Positions 1-10,943 are shown, counted from the first letter of the stretch. The stretch is DNA of 15,807 bases from an uncultured Clostridia bacterium (GCA_934272745.1 CAKQSI010000048.1:1-15807); one strand, 5' to 3'. Notes: generated from the letters alone by a model not told the origin. Program-made: numbers and translations.

Positions 1-50
1 GCGCCGCCCCTCATTTTGCGTTCAATAAAATTATATCCGATAGTTTATAT

Positions 51-75
51 TTTTGCGGAGCCGCCTGCCGCAAAA
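51..75. other. Inverted repeat downstream of the first gene
   Basis: An 8-bp perfect stem (TTTTGCGG at 51-58, CCGCAAAA at 68-75) encloses a 9-base G+C-rich loop. It lies about 28 bases past the stop codon of the minus-strand membrane protein gene, where a terminator would be expected. No T-run follows the stem on the minus strand, so calling it a terminator would be a guess. Nothing else is visible in bases 1-102. Confidence 0.35.
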
Positions 76-102
76 GCTCCGGAGGCAAAATTCCTCGGGT
101 GT

Positions 103-660
103 TTACGGGAACAGACGGGGCAAAAGGTAGCAGATCGCGATACAGACCAGTTCGGTCGCGTACGGCAAGATCGACATCACGGTGAAATACACGGGGATAC
201 CCGTTTCGCCGCGTGCTTTCATGCGTTTTTTGGAAAGAATCGCGCCGACGATCGCTAAAACGGTAGGTACCAGATTGGCGAACGATCCCCAAACCAGAAA
301 AATTATGAGAAACAGGGCGAGATTCAGCCCCGAAGTTGGGTCGTTTTTATGCATTTTAATGGCGCAATCGGTCAGTTCGTACAGCAAAAAACAGGCAATG
401 ATGACGTAAAAAACCATCGTAACGATACGGAGCGGGAGAAAGTCTTCCCGTTTTTTTCTTTTTGCCGGGAAAGCCGGCTCCGGTTGGGAAGCCGTTTGCG
501 TGGCGGCAGGCGGAACTTTTTCTGCGGCGGAAGCCGTTTGCGCTGCGGCGTTCGTTTCCTTATCTGCGGCGGAAGCCGTTTGCTCCGTGGCTTCTGCCTT
601 CCCTTTTATGGCGGAAGGCGGCATTGCGGCGGTGTTTGCCTGAGGTCTTTTTTCTTCCAT
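103..660 (-). CDS. Small three-helix membrane protein with Ala-rich N-terminal tail
   Basis: A 185-residue protein of unknown function. The first ~65 residues are low complexity (Ala, Thr, Gln, Glu, Pro) with an imperfectly repeated QTASAA(D/E)K-like unit. A basic stretch (KRKKRED) follows, then three hydrophobic segments at about 76-98, 112-140 and 155-182. No signal peptide is seen, so the tail is probably cytoplasmic and anchored by the helices. I recognise no catalytic motif; it resembles the many short uncharacterised membrane proteins of Firmicutes. The start is supported by AAGGAG nine bases upstream of the ATG. It lies downstream of ispDF on the same strand with a 151-base gap, so it may or may not be cotranscribed. 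The repeated tail is mirrored at DNA level by a 21-bp direct repeat. The reading frame is well supported; the function is unknown. Confidence 0.75.
   Translation of the reverse strand: MEEKRPQANTAAMPPSAIKGKAEATEQTASAADKETNAAAQTASAAEKVPPAATQTASQPEPAFPAKRKKREDFLPLRIVTMVFYVIIACFLLYELTDCAIKMHKNDPTSGLNLALFLIIFLVWGSFANLVPTVLAIVGAILSKKRMKARGETGIPVYFTVMSILPYATELVCIAICYLLPRLFP
521..583. repeat. Intragenic direct repeat encoding the Ala-rich tail
   Basis: The same 21 bases occur at 521-541 and 563-583, 42 bases apart, and the core ggaagccgtttgc occurs a third time at 487-499. The 42-base spacing is a multiple of three, so the repeat is in frame and encodes the repeated QTASAA-like unit. Tail length in such genes can vary by slippage; that is inference. 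Confidence 0.8.
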
Positions 661-690
661 AAAATAAAACTCCTTTTTCTTCTTATGATT

Positions 691-706
691 TCAAAAGCGG
701 CGGCGG
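691..706. repeat. 16-bp repeat shared with the ispDF tail copy
   Basis: TCAAAAGCGGCGGCGG occurs here and again at 783-798, inside and beside the duplicated ispDF tail. Its first 11 bases occur a third time in the rpsL leader at 11098-11108. It sits just upstream of the ribosome binding site of the membrane protein gene, read on the minus strand. Confidence 0.6.
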
Positions 707-715
707 ACGATATGC

Positions 716-752
716 GCTTTTCCGCCGGCTTTTTCCAAACTTGCGGCAAAGC
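716..752 (-). other. Hairpin in the ispDF-membrane protein gap
   Basis: On the minus strand GCTTTGCCGC (752-743) can pair with GCGGAAAAGC (725-716): ten positions with one G-A mismatch and a 17-base loop. No T-run follows, so this is not a standard intrinsic terminator. It lies just past the duplicated ispDF tail. Confidence 0.35.
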
Positions 753-755
753 CCC

Positions 756-843
756 GCGCCTATCTCGTTTCGGGCAGTTTTCTCAAAAGCGGCGGCGGGA
801 AACTCCGGCGCCTATCTCGTTTCGGGCAGTTTTCTCAAAAGCG
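756..843. repeat. Tandem duplication of the ispDF 3' end
   Basis: Bases 756-791 and 808-843 are identical (36 bp, offset 52, spacer 16 bp). The second copy is the true 3' end of ispDF on the minus strand. The first copy lies downstream of the stop and again encodes LLRKLPETR followed by TAG. The offset of 52 is not a multiple of three, so reading through the real stop would not enter the copy in frame. The match stops abruptly on both sides, so it is a short tail fragment and not a whole-gene copy. Confidence 0.9.
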
Positions 844-1969
844 CGGTGGCGTAGGCGGCAATGCCTTCTTCCCGCCCGACGAAGCCCAGTTTTTCGTTGG
901 TGGTGCAGGAAATGCCGACGTGCGTCGCCGGGATGCGGATAATCTGCGAAAGGGTCTTTCGCATGTCTTCGATATAGGGGGAAAGGCGGGGCTTTTCGGC
1001 CAAGATCGCCACCGAAACGTTGACCGTTTCGTATCCCGCGGCGTCCAGCGTTTCCAGTACGCGTTCCAGTAAAAGCGTGCTTGCGATGCCGCGGTAACGT
1101 TCGTCCGTGTCGGGGAAATAATGCCCGATATCGGGAAGTCCCGCCGCAGACAGCATGGCGTCCATCAGCGCGTGCAAAGGCGCGTCCGCGTCGCTGTGCC
1201 CTAAAAGTCCTTTTTCGTAAGGAATTTCCACCCCGCAAAGCACCAGTCTGCGGTTTTCCGCCAAGGGGTGAATGTCGTACCCGATGCCCGTCTTCACGTC
1301 GTCTTCGATGGCGTCGAAGTCGGTTTTATAGGTCAGTTTGCGGTTTTCGTATTCGCCTTCGCAGGTCTTTGCCGGCATGACGTAGCGGGAATAAACGCCG
1401 GCGTCGTCGGTATATTCTTCGCCGGGCCGGATACTTTCGTACGCTTTCTTGATTTCCGAAAGGAAAAAACACTGCGGCGTCTGCACGCTGCAAAGATGTC
1501 CGCGGGGGAGAGTATAAATCAGCCGCCCGTCCTTATCACAGCCGCTCATCGTGTCGGTGGGGCGGATAACGGGGACGGCGCTGCCGTACTTGATGGTTTC
1601 GTCGATGCAGCGATCGACCAGTTCGTCCGTGACGTAGGGACGGGCGCCGTCGTGAATCATCACAATGTCGCAGTCCACGGTCATCAGCGCGTTTTTGACC
1701 GACTCCGTGCGCGTTTCCCCGCCGAAGACCATGCGCAGCGGTTTGTTGTCCTCGGGCGCGGAACGCCGGATCTCTTCCATCACGGCAAGCGTTTCTTTTT
1801 CGTATTCTTTGCGAACCACCAGCACGACTTCGTCCACGCGCGGATTGCGGTAGAAGGGGCGGGCGGAAAGTTCCAGAAGGGTCTTGTTTCCGATGGTGCA
1901 ATACACTTTGCCGATGCCTTGCTTGGCGCGTTCGCCCTTGCCGGCGGCGGCGATGATGGCGGTGATCAT
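812..1969 (-). CDS. ispDF: Bifunctional IspD/IspF of the MEP isoprenoid pathway
   Basis: A 385-residue fusion of two MEP-pathway enzymes. Residues 1 to ~222 are IspD, which joins 2-C-methyl-D-erythritol 4-phosphate to CTP. The nucleotide-binding AAAGKGERAK segment is present; R14 and K21 have the spacing of E. coli R20 and K27, and an IHDGARP motif follows. Residues ~228-385 are IspF, which cyclises the next intermediate with release of CMP. D232, H234 and H266 have the exact spacing of the E. coli metal ligands D8, H10 and H42, and GHSDAD, DIGHYFPDTD and TTNEKLGF motifs are present. The intervening enzyme IspE is not in the window. The ATG overlaps the rqcP stop by four bases (ATGA), with AAGGAG seven bases upstream inside rqcP, so translation is probably coupled. 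Its 3' end is partly duplicated downstream. The product is cytosolic. Confidence 0.95.
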   Translation of the reverse strand: MITAIIAAAGKGERAKQGIGKVYCTIGNKTLLELSARPFYRNPRVDEVVLVVRKEYEKETLAVMEEIRRSAPEDNKPLRMVFGGETRTESVKNALMTVDCDIVMIHDGARPYVTDELVDRCIDETIKYGSAVPVIRPTDTMSGCDKDGRLIYTLPRGHLCSVQTPQCFFLSEIKKAYESIRPGEEYTDDAGVYSRYVMPAKTCEGEYENRKLTYKTDFDAIEDDVKTGIGYDIHPLAENRRLVLCGVEIPYEKGLLGHSDADAPLHALMDAMLSAAGLPDIGHYFPDTDERYRGIASTLLLERVLETLDAAGYETVNVSVAILAEKPRLSPYIEDMRKTLSQIIRIPATHVGISCTTNEKLGFVGREEGIAAYATALLRKLPETR

Positions 1970-2250
1970 GCGTTTTCTCCTTGCGCTTTCGGGGAGGGGT
2001 CTTCTTCCCGCGGCAGAATTTCGTAAAGGTCCGCCGCCTCGTCTTTTTTAACCGTTTCTTTGATCTTCAGTACGCGGAAACGCACCGTTTCGTCCCCGAA
2101 GCGGATCTCCGCAACGTCGCCCTCTTTCAGGTCGTAGGAGGGTTTGACCTGCTTGCCGTTTACCGAAACCCTGCCGCCCTTTGCGGCGTCGTTTGCCGCC
2201 GTGCGGCGCTTTAATATCCGGCTGACTTTCAAAAATTTGTCGATTCTCAT
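1966..2250 (-). CDS. rqcP: S4-domain RNA-binding protein RqcP (YabO family)
   Basis: A 94-residue protein that is nearly all S4 domain: MRIDKFLKVSRILKRRT at the start, then a GGRVSVNGKQVKPSYDLKEG loop. It closely follows the length and sequence I know for Bacillus YabO/RqcP. In that family the protein binds 50S subunits carrying stalled peptidyl-tRNA and works with RqcH in adding C-terminal alanine tails. Family distinction from Hsp15 (HslR) rests on short length and the KVSR..KRRT start. In Bacillus the gene sits near yabP, yabQ and divIC; here it leads a two-gene unit with ispDF and is divergent from rpoB. The start is supported by GAGG seven bases upstream. A convincing promoter on the minus strand was not found in the intergenic region. 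Confidence 0.88.
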   Translation of the reverse strand: MRIDKFLKVSRILKRRTAANDAAKGGRVSVNGKQVKPSYDLKEGDVAEIRFGDETVRFRVLKIKETVKKDEAADLYEILPREEDPSPKAQGENA

Positions 2251-2289
2251 AAATTTCCTCGCAAAATGCGTTTTTGTCCTTAAAATCGT

Positions 2290-2318
2290 TTGACTTCTTG
2301 ACGGAAGCGTGCTAAAAT
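2290..2318 (+). promoter_or_regulatory. Sigma-A type promoter for rpoBC
   Basis: TTGACT (2290-2295), a 17-base spacer and TAAAAT (2313-2318) match the vegetative promoter consensus closely. Initiation would fall near 2325, giving a 5' leader of about 240 nt before the rpoB ATG. This puts rpoBC under its own promoter, with no rplJ or rplL gene immediately upstream. In many Firmicutes those ribosomal genes precede rpoB. Confidence 0.75.
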
Positions 2319-2376
2319 ACCAAAATGCTATTATTATCGAATACTATGCGGTTTTTCGCGCTTTTTTACGGAAAAC

Positions 2377-2420
2377 GGGGGTATTCTTCCGCCGGATCCC
2401 TACTATATATAGGGGTTTTT
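2377..2420 (+). promoter_or_regulatory. Candidate attenuator hairpin in the rpoB leader
   Basis: CCCTA (2398-2402) pairs with TAGGG (2410-2414), and up to four further outer positions pair as A-T or G-T wobbles. A run of five T follows at 2416-2420, as in an intrinsic terminator about 90 nt into the leader. GGGGG at 2377-2381 could instead pair with the CCC arm, giving a competing fold. The stem is weak and A+T rich at its core, so this is a candidate only. Confidence 0.4.
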
Positions 2421-2439
2421 CGGGGGAATAAGGCTCCTT

Positions 2440-2501
2440 TTTCCGCGAAGAGCGGAAATCCTGCCCGTATTCGTCCGTTCCCGTATGATTATACTATACG
2501 G
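2440..2501 (+). promoter_or_regulatory. Two further hairpins in the rpoB leader
   Basis: TTTCCGC (2440-2446) and GCGGAAA (2452-2458) form a perfect 7-bp stem with a GAAGA loop. CCGTAT (2481-2486) and ATACGG (2496-2501) form a perfect 6-bp stem with a 9-base loop. Neither is followed by a T-run. They lie between the attenuator candidate and the rpoB ribosome binding site, so they could protect or regulate the leader RNA. Confidence 0.45.
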
Positions 2502-2563
2502 AAGCGAAAATATCAACCATCTTTGCTAAAATTTTTTTGATAAATTCAGAAGGAGTGTATTCA

Positions 2564-5500
2564 ATGACTCGCAAATTACCGATTGTCAGATATGGTAACA
2601 CGGAAAGAAGATCTTTCGGCAGAATCAGAGAAGTACAGGAGATTCCTTACCTTATCGAGGTACAGAAAGACTCCTACGATACCTTCGTCAAAAAGGGTAT
2701 CGACGAGGTTCTGAGAGATTTTTCGCCGATCTGCGATTTCTCCGAACAGCATTTTGAATTGCGCTTTTTAAGCCATTCGCTCGGGGATACGCCGAAGTAC
2801 GACGAAAAAGAATGCCGCGAACGCGACGCGACGTACGCCGTTCAGTTAAAGGTCAAAGTCCGTCTGGTCAACAAGGACAGAAACAACGAGGTAATCGAGC
2901 AGGAAGTGTACATGGGCGATTTCCCGCTTATGACCGACAACGGCTCGTTTATCATCAACGGTGCGGAACGCGTCATCGTTTCTCAGTTGGTCAGAAGTCC
3001 GGGCGTCTACAACGGCGCGCAGATCGATAAAGCGGGTCGCAAGATTTTCGATACCACCGTTATCCCCAACCGCGGCGCATGGCTGGAATTCGAGCAGGAT
3101 TCGCAGGGAATTCTGTGGGTGCACGTCGACCGTACCAGAAAGATCACCGCTTCGGTGCTGCTCCGTTCTCTCGGCTTCGGCAGCGACGAAGAACTGATGA
3201 ATCTGTTCGGCGGCGACGAGATGATGTGGCGCACCGCCGCAAAAGACGCGGGCGCTTCGGTTGCCTACGGCAGAAAAGAACTGTATAAACGTATCCGTCC
3301 GGGCGAAATGCCCACCGAAGACGCGCAGAAAAAACAGATCGAAGGGATGTTCTACGATTCCAAACGTTACGATCTGTCCCGCGTCGGACGGCATAAATAC
3401 GACCTCAAGCTTTGCCTCGCCACCCGTATCGCGGGACTTACCGCCGCGGAAGACGTTGTGGATAAAAACGGGGAAGTGCTTGCAAAAGCCGGCACCGTCC
3501 TTTCGGAAGAGGTCGCGAAAAAGATCCAGAACTCCGGCGTCAACGCCGTCACCGTCCGTGTGGAAGGCAAACCCACGTTCGGTCTGGACCTCCGCGTATA
3601 CAACGCTTATTTAAACGGCACGCTTGCAACCGTTGACGGCGAAATGGTCAACGCGGATTATATCGCTTCGCTCGCGAAAGAAAATCCCGACCGTTCCGTA
3701 CGCGTCGTGCTGACCGACGCCTCGTATCCTCTCAACCTTTCCAAATGCAACAAAGCGCTGCTTTTGGAATCGGGCAAGGAAGTGGAAAGTCTGGCGGACA
3801 ACGGCGTGCGCGTGCTTTCTGCGCCCGTCGTCATGGTCAAAGACGGAAAAGAAACGGTATTTGAAAAGGGCAGAATGATCACCGCCGATCTCGCGCGCAT
3901 TCTGACCGATCCGCTTTGCGACGTCTACGTTTCGGACGAAAACGGCAAAGCGACCCTCGTCGAAGATAAAGACAACATTATCGTCCGTGCGGAAGACGCG
4001 GAAGCGACCCCTGCCGAGTACGAGATCAACGTTCGTCTTTACGACGCGTTGTCCGAAGGCGTGTTTGTCTTTGCGGACGCCTGCACGGTCAACCGCGGCG
4101 CGGACAAGGATAAGGATTTCGGCGTGAAAGTCGTCGCTGCCGAAGGGGACGCGTTCGGCGAACAGGCTGCGAAAGAATTGCTTGCCGACGGCTTCTCCTA
4201 CGTCGTTATTACGCCCGAAACCGAAGAAGAGGGGCTGTACGCCACCCACAAAATCATCGGTAACAACACCGTCAACTTCAAAGACGTCACCGGTCTTTGC
4301 TATAAAGACTACGACGGCTTGACCGAATACGTTTACTATCCCGCCTACGTCGAACTTTTAGAAGGCAAGAGCAAGGAGGAAATCGATTCCCTGCTCCGCG
4401 TGAAGACGGTCAACGGCTCGGTTGTCGCGGACGACGCGGAAATCGACCTCGTAAAACAGCGCGTCATGCGCCTGTGCCCGAAATGCATCACGCTGGACGA
4501 TATCATCGCCACCGTTTCCAACAACTTCGACCTGAACGTCGATATCGGCAACGTGGATAACATCGACCACCTCGGCAACCGCCGCGTCAGAAGCGTGGGC
4601 GAACTGCTGCAGAACCAGTTCCGCATCGGTATGGCGCGTCTGGAACGCGTCATTAAAGAAAGAATGATGACGCAGGACAGCGAAAACGTCACGCCGCAGA
4701 GCCTGATCAACGTGCGCCCGGTTTCTTCCGCCATCAAGGAATTCTTCGGGTCCTCGCAGCTGTCGCAGTTTATGGATCAGACCAACCCCATTGCGGAACT
4801 GACCCACAAGAGAAAACTTTCCGCACTCGGCCCCGGCGGTCTGAACCGCGAACGCGCCACGTTCGACGTCCGCGACATTCACCACTCGCACTACGGCAGA
4901 ATCTGCCCCATCGAAACGCCCGAAGGTCAGAACATCGGTCTGATTACCTCGCTTTCCGCTTACGCGAAAGTCAACGAGTACGGCTTTATCGAGGCGGCGT
5001 ACCGCAAGGTAGATAAAGAACGCGGCGTCGTCACCGACGAAGTCGTTTATATGACCGCCGACGAAGAAGATAAATATATCGTAGGCGAAGCCAACGAACC
5101 ACTCGACGAAGAAGGACACTTCCTCAACGAACGCGTCGCCTGCCGCCATCAGGACGTCATCACCGAAGTCCCGAGAAAAGATATCGATTATATGGACGTT
5201 TCGCCCAAGCAGCTCATTTCGGTCGCTACCGCGCTCATTCCGTTTTTGGAAAACGACGATACCAACCGTGCGCTGATGGGCTCCAACATGCAGCGTCAGG
5301 CAGTTCCTCTTTTAACTACGCAGACCCCCGACGTCGCGACCGGGATCGAAGCCAAGATTGCTTACGACAGCGGCGTTATGATTCTCGCGAAGGAAGACGG
5401 CGTGGTTTCCTACGTGGACGGCGCCGAAATCCGCGTCAAAAACGAAGCGGGCGAGGAACACACCTATTACCTCAAGAAATTCCAGCGCAGCAACCAGGGC

Positions 5501-7051
5501 ACCTGCGTCAACCAGCGCCCCATCGTCAGCCACGGACAGATCGTCAAAAAAGGCGACGTGCTGGCGGACGGTCCTTCCACCAAGGACGGCGAACTTGCGC
5601 TCGGCAAAAACATCCTGATCGGCTTTATGAGTTGGGAGGGTTATAACTACGAAGACGCGATCCTTCTTTCCGAAAAACTGGTAAGAGAAGACGTGTTTAC
5701 TTCTATCCATATAGAAGAATACGAAACCGAAGCGCGCGACACCAAGCTGGGCTGCGAAGAAATCACGCGCGATATTCCCAACGTCGGCGACGACGCGCTG
5801 AAAGATCTGGACGAAGAAGGTATCGTCCGTATCGGCGCGGAAGTGGGTTCCGGCGATATTCTGGTCGGTAAAGTCACGCCCAAGGGCGAAACCGAACTGA
5901 CCCCGGAAGAACGGTTGCTGCGCGCCATCTTCGGCGAAAAGGCGAGAGAAGTGCGCGACACTTCGCTGCGCGTTCCGCACGGCGAAGGCGGCGTGGTCGT
6001 AGACGTCAAAATCTTTACGAGAGCCAACAGCGAAGAACTTTCGCCCGGCGTCCGTAAACTCGTGCGCGTTTATATCGCGCAGAAACGTAAAATCTCCGTC
6101 GGGGATAAAATGGCGGGACGCCACGGCAACAAGGGCGTTATTTCCCGCATTCTTCCCGAAAGCGATATGCCTTTCCTTGCGGACGGCACCCCGCTCCAGA
6201 TCGTGCTGAACCCCCTGGGCGTTCCTTCCCGTATGAATATCGGACAGGTTCTGGAAGTGCACCTCGGTCTGGTCTGCAAACAACTGGGCTGGAAGATCGC
6301 AACGCCGGTCTTCGACAGCGCAAGCGAAGCGGATATCAAGAGCCTGATGCAGGAAAACAACATCTTAAATCCGGACGGCGAAGTGGACGGCAAAATCCAA
6401 CTTTACGACGGACGTACCGGCTTGCCGTTTGAAAACCGCGTCACGGTCGGGCAGATGTACATGATCAAACTGCACCACCTCGTAGACGATAAGATGCACG
6501 CAAGAAGTACCGGTCCGTACTCGCTGGTCACGCAGCAGCCGCTCGGCGGTAAAGCGCAGTTCGGCGGACAGAGATTCGGCGAAATGGAAGTCTGGGCGCT
6601 GGAAGCGTACGGAGCCGCGCACATTCTGCAGGAAATCCTGACCGTCAAGTCCGACGACGTCGTGGGACGCGTCAAGACCTACGAATCCATCGTAAAGGGC
6701 AGCAACATCAGCGAACCGGGCATTCCGGAATCGTTCAAGGTTCTTTTAAAAGAACTGCAGTCTCTGGCGCTGGATATGAAGGTCCTTACGGCAAACAAGG
6801 AAGAGATCGATCTGCGCAGCCTGATGGACGACGATACCGATTACGGCACGCCGAGAGAAGACGATAAGGTCAAGGAAATCGACCTCGGCTTCGACGAAAA
6901 AGACGCGGCGGCGGAAACCGAAGAAGACAGCGAAGCCTCTATCCTTGCGGAAGACGAAGACTTCGACGCGGATCTCTTCAACAGCGAAGCGATGTTCGGC
7001 GACGACGATCTGGACGATCTCGACGACTTCGATACTTCGGACGACGAATAA
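2564..7051 (+). CDS. rpoB: RNA polymerase beta subunit
   Basis: RpoB forms one side of the active-site cleft of RNA polymerase. The protein is 1495 residues, against about 1193 in B. subtilis. Landmarks: rifampicin pocket at about 729-757 (GSSQLSQFMDQ, then THKRKLSALGPGG), and catalytic-region lysines K1182 and K1190 in GDKMAGRHGNKG. Most of the extra length is an insertion of roughly 270 residues between ~330 and ~640, before the DDIIATV and IDHLGNRR segments. It contains degenerate repeats of a GEVLAKAG-like beta module. A further acidic tail of ~75 residues ends in DDDLDDLDDFDTSDDE. At the position of E. coli R529 there is lysine (K751). I chose ATG 2564 over an in-frame TTG at 2537 because AGAAGGAG lies eight bases before the ATG and MTRKLPIVRYG is a plausible RpoB start. 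rpoC follows after 18 bases, so the two are cotranscribed. Confidence 0.99.
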   Translation: MTRKLPIVRYGNTERRSFGRIREVQEIPYLIEVQKDSYDTFVKKGIDEVLRDFSPICDFSEQHFELRFLSHSLGDTPKYDEKECRERDATYAVQLKVKVRLVNKDRNNEVIEQEVYMGDFPLMTDNGSFIINGAERVIVSQLVRSPGVYNGAQIDKAGRKIFDTTVIPNRGAWLEFEQDSQGILWVHVDRTRKITASVLLRSLGFGSDEELMNLFGGDEMMWRTAAKDAGASVAYGRKELYKRIRPGEMPTEDAQKKQIEGMFYDSKRYDLSRVGRHKYDLKLCLATRIAGLTAAEDVVDKNGEVLAKAGTVLSEEVAKKIQNSGVNAVTVRVEGKPTFGLDLRVYNAYLNGTLATVDGEMVNADYIASLAKENPDRSVRVVLTDASYPLNLSKCNKALLLESGKEVESLADNGVRVLSAPVVMVKDGKETVFEKGRMITADLARILTDPLCDVYVSDENGKATLVEDKDNIIVRAEDAEATPAEYEINVRLYDALSEGVFVFADACTVNRGADKDKDFGVKVVAAEGDAFGEQAAKELLADGFSYVVITPETEEEGLYATHKIIGNNTVNFKDVTGLCYKDYDGLTEYVYYPAYVELLEGKSKEEIDSLLRVKTVNGSVVADDAEIDLVKQRVMRLCPKCITLDDIIATVSNNFDLNVDIGNVDNIDHLGNRRVRSVGELLQNQFRIGMARLERVIKERMMTQDSENVTPQSLINVRPVSSAIKEFFGSSQLSQFMDQTNPIAELTHKRKLSALGPGGLNRERATFDVRDIHHSHYGRICPIETPEGQNIGLITSLSAYAKVNEYGFIEAAYRKVDKERGVVTDEVVYMTADEEDKYIVGEANEPLDEEGHFLNERVACRHQDVITEVPRKDIDYMDVSPKQLISVATALIPFLENDDTNRALMGSNMQRQAVPLLTTQTPDVATGIEAKIAYDSGVMILAKEDGVVSYVDGAEIRVKNEAGEEHTYYLKKFQRSNQGTCVNQRPIVSHGQIVKKGDVLADGPSTKDGELALGKNILIGFMSWEGYNYEDAILLSEKLVREDVFTSIHIEEYETEARDTKLGCEEITRDIPNVGDDALKDLDEEGIVRIGAEVGSGDILVGKVTPKGETELTPEERLLRAIFGEKAREVRDTSLRVPHGEGGVVVDVKIFTRANSEELSPGVRKLVRVYIAQKRKISVGDKMAGRHGNKGVISRILPESDMPFLADGTPLQIVLNPLGVPSRMNIGQVLEVHLGLVCKQLGWKIATPVFDSASEADIKSLMQENNILNPDGEVDGKIQLYDGRTGLPFENRVTVGQMYMIKLHHLVDDKMHARSTGPYSLVTQQPLGGKAQFGGQRFGEMEVWALEAYGAAHILQEILTVKSDDVVGRVKTYESIVKGSNISEPGIPESFKVLLKELQSLALDMKVLTANKEEIDLRSLMDDDTDYGTPREDDKVKEIDLGFDEKDAAAETEEDSEASILAEDEDFDADLFNSEAMFGDDDLDDLDDFDTSDDE
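3551..4483 (+). other. Lineage-specific insertion within RpoB
   Basis: This stretch encodes about residues 330-640. Bacillus RpoB, from memory, has only ~75 residues between the matching flanks (AEKGQILD and DIISSIS). The reading frame stays open and codon use looks like the rest of the gene, so it is neither a frameshift product nor an intein (no splice motifs seen). EVLAKAGTVLSEEVAKKI just before it and ETVFEKGRMITADLARIL inside it look like copies of one module. Boundaries are approximate. Confidence 0.7.
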
Positions 7052-7069
7052 CACGGGGAGGGAGCGTGT

Positions 7070-10633
<3,564 letters not shown>

Positions 10634-10645
10634 TCGCATTTTTCC

Positions 10646-10668
10646 CCGCGGGGCGGACTGCCCCGCGG
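10646..10668 (+). other. Strong G+C hairpin just after rpoC
   Basis: CCGCGGGGC (10646-10654) and GCCCCGCGG (10660-10668) form a perfect 9-bp stem with a GGACT loop, 12 bases past the rpoC stop. No T-run follows directly (AAAGGATGTCTTTTCC comes next). It may stabilise the 3' end or slow polymerase; a standard terminator is less likely. Confidence 0.6.
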
Positions 10669-10772
10669 AAAGGATGTCTTTTCCGTTTCTCTTTATCCTT
10701 TCGCGCGGTTGCGTAAGACGGGGAAAGGCGACCGGAAATGTGGGGATCCGCCGAGGCGCTCCGGGTTTTTCG

Positions 10773-10798
10773 GGAGGGGAAATTTCCCTCCGGTTTTT
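10773..10798 (+). terminator. Candidate intrinsic terminator of rpoBC
   Basis: GGAGGG (10773-10778) pairs with CCCTCC (10786-10791) around a GAAATTT loop, followed by GG and TTTTT (10794-10798). It lies about 140 bases after rpoC and 85 bases before the rpsL promoter, which suits the end of the rpoBC unit. The GGTTTTTCGG tail also occurs at 10764-10773 and after the rpoB leader hairpin (2414-2423). Confidence 0.6.
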
Positions 10799-10882
10799 CG
10801 GTCTTTACCGAAGCCGCCGCCCGGTTTATCCGCGCAAAACGTATAAAATTTCCGCCTTGCGGCAAGAAAACCGTTAAAAAAG

Positions 10883-10911
10883 TTGACAGTGGGGCGGAAA
10901 GATGTTAAAAT
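10883..10911 (+). promoter_or_regulatory. Near-consensus sigma-A promoter for the str operon
   Basis: TTGACA (10883-10888) is a perfect -35 box. After a 17-base spacer comes TAAAAT (10906-10911), one mismatch from the -10 consensus. An A-rich stretch lies just upstream. Initiation near 10918 gives an rpsL leader of about 305 nt, long for a plain ribosomal protein operon. Confidence 0.9.
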
Positions 10912-10943
10912 ATCGGAGTTAAAAGGTTTATTCTGCAAAATCA

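Noticed and set aside
2537..2563. TTG start extending rpoB by nine codons
   Set aside because: The extension would place the strong AGAAGGAG site inside the gene, and MTRKLPIVRYG at the ATG is a plausible RpoB start.
3551..4483. Intein in rpoB
   Set aside because: No Cys/Ser start with splice blocks and no HN-C junction were seen; the extra sequence is acidic, repeat-like and in the outer lobe, as for lineage-specific RpoB insertions.
10646..10668. Strong hairpin after rpoC as its main terminator
   Set aside because: No T-run follows the stem on the plus strand, and the minus strand offers none either; the hairpin at 10773-10798 fits better.
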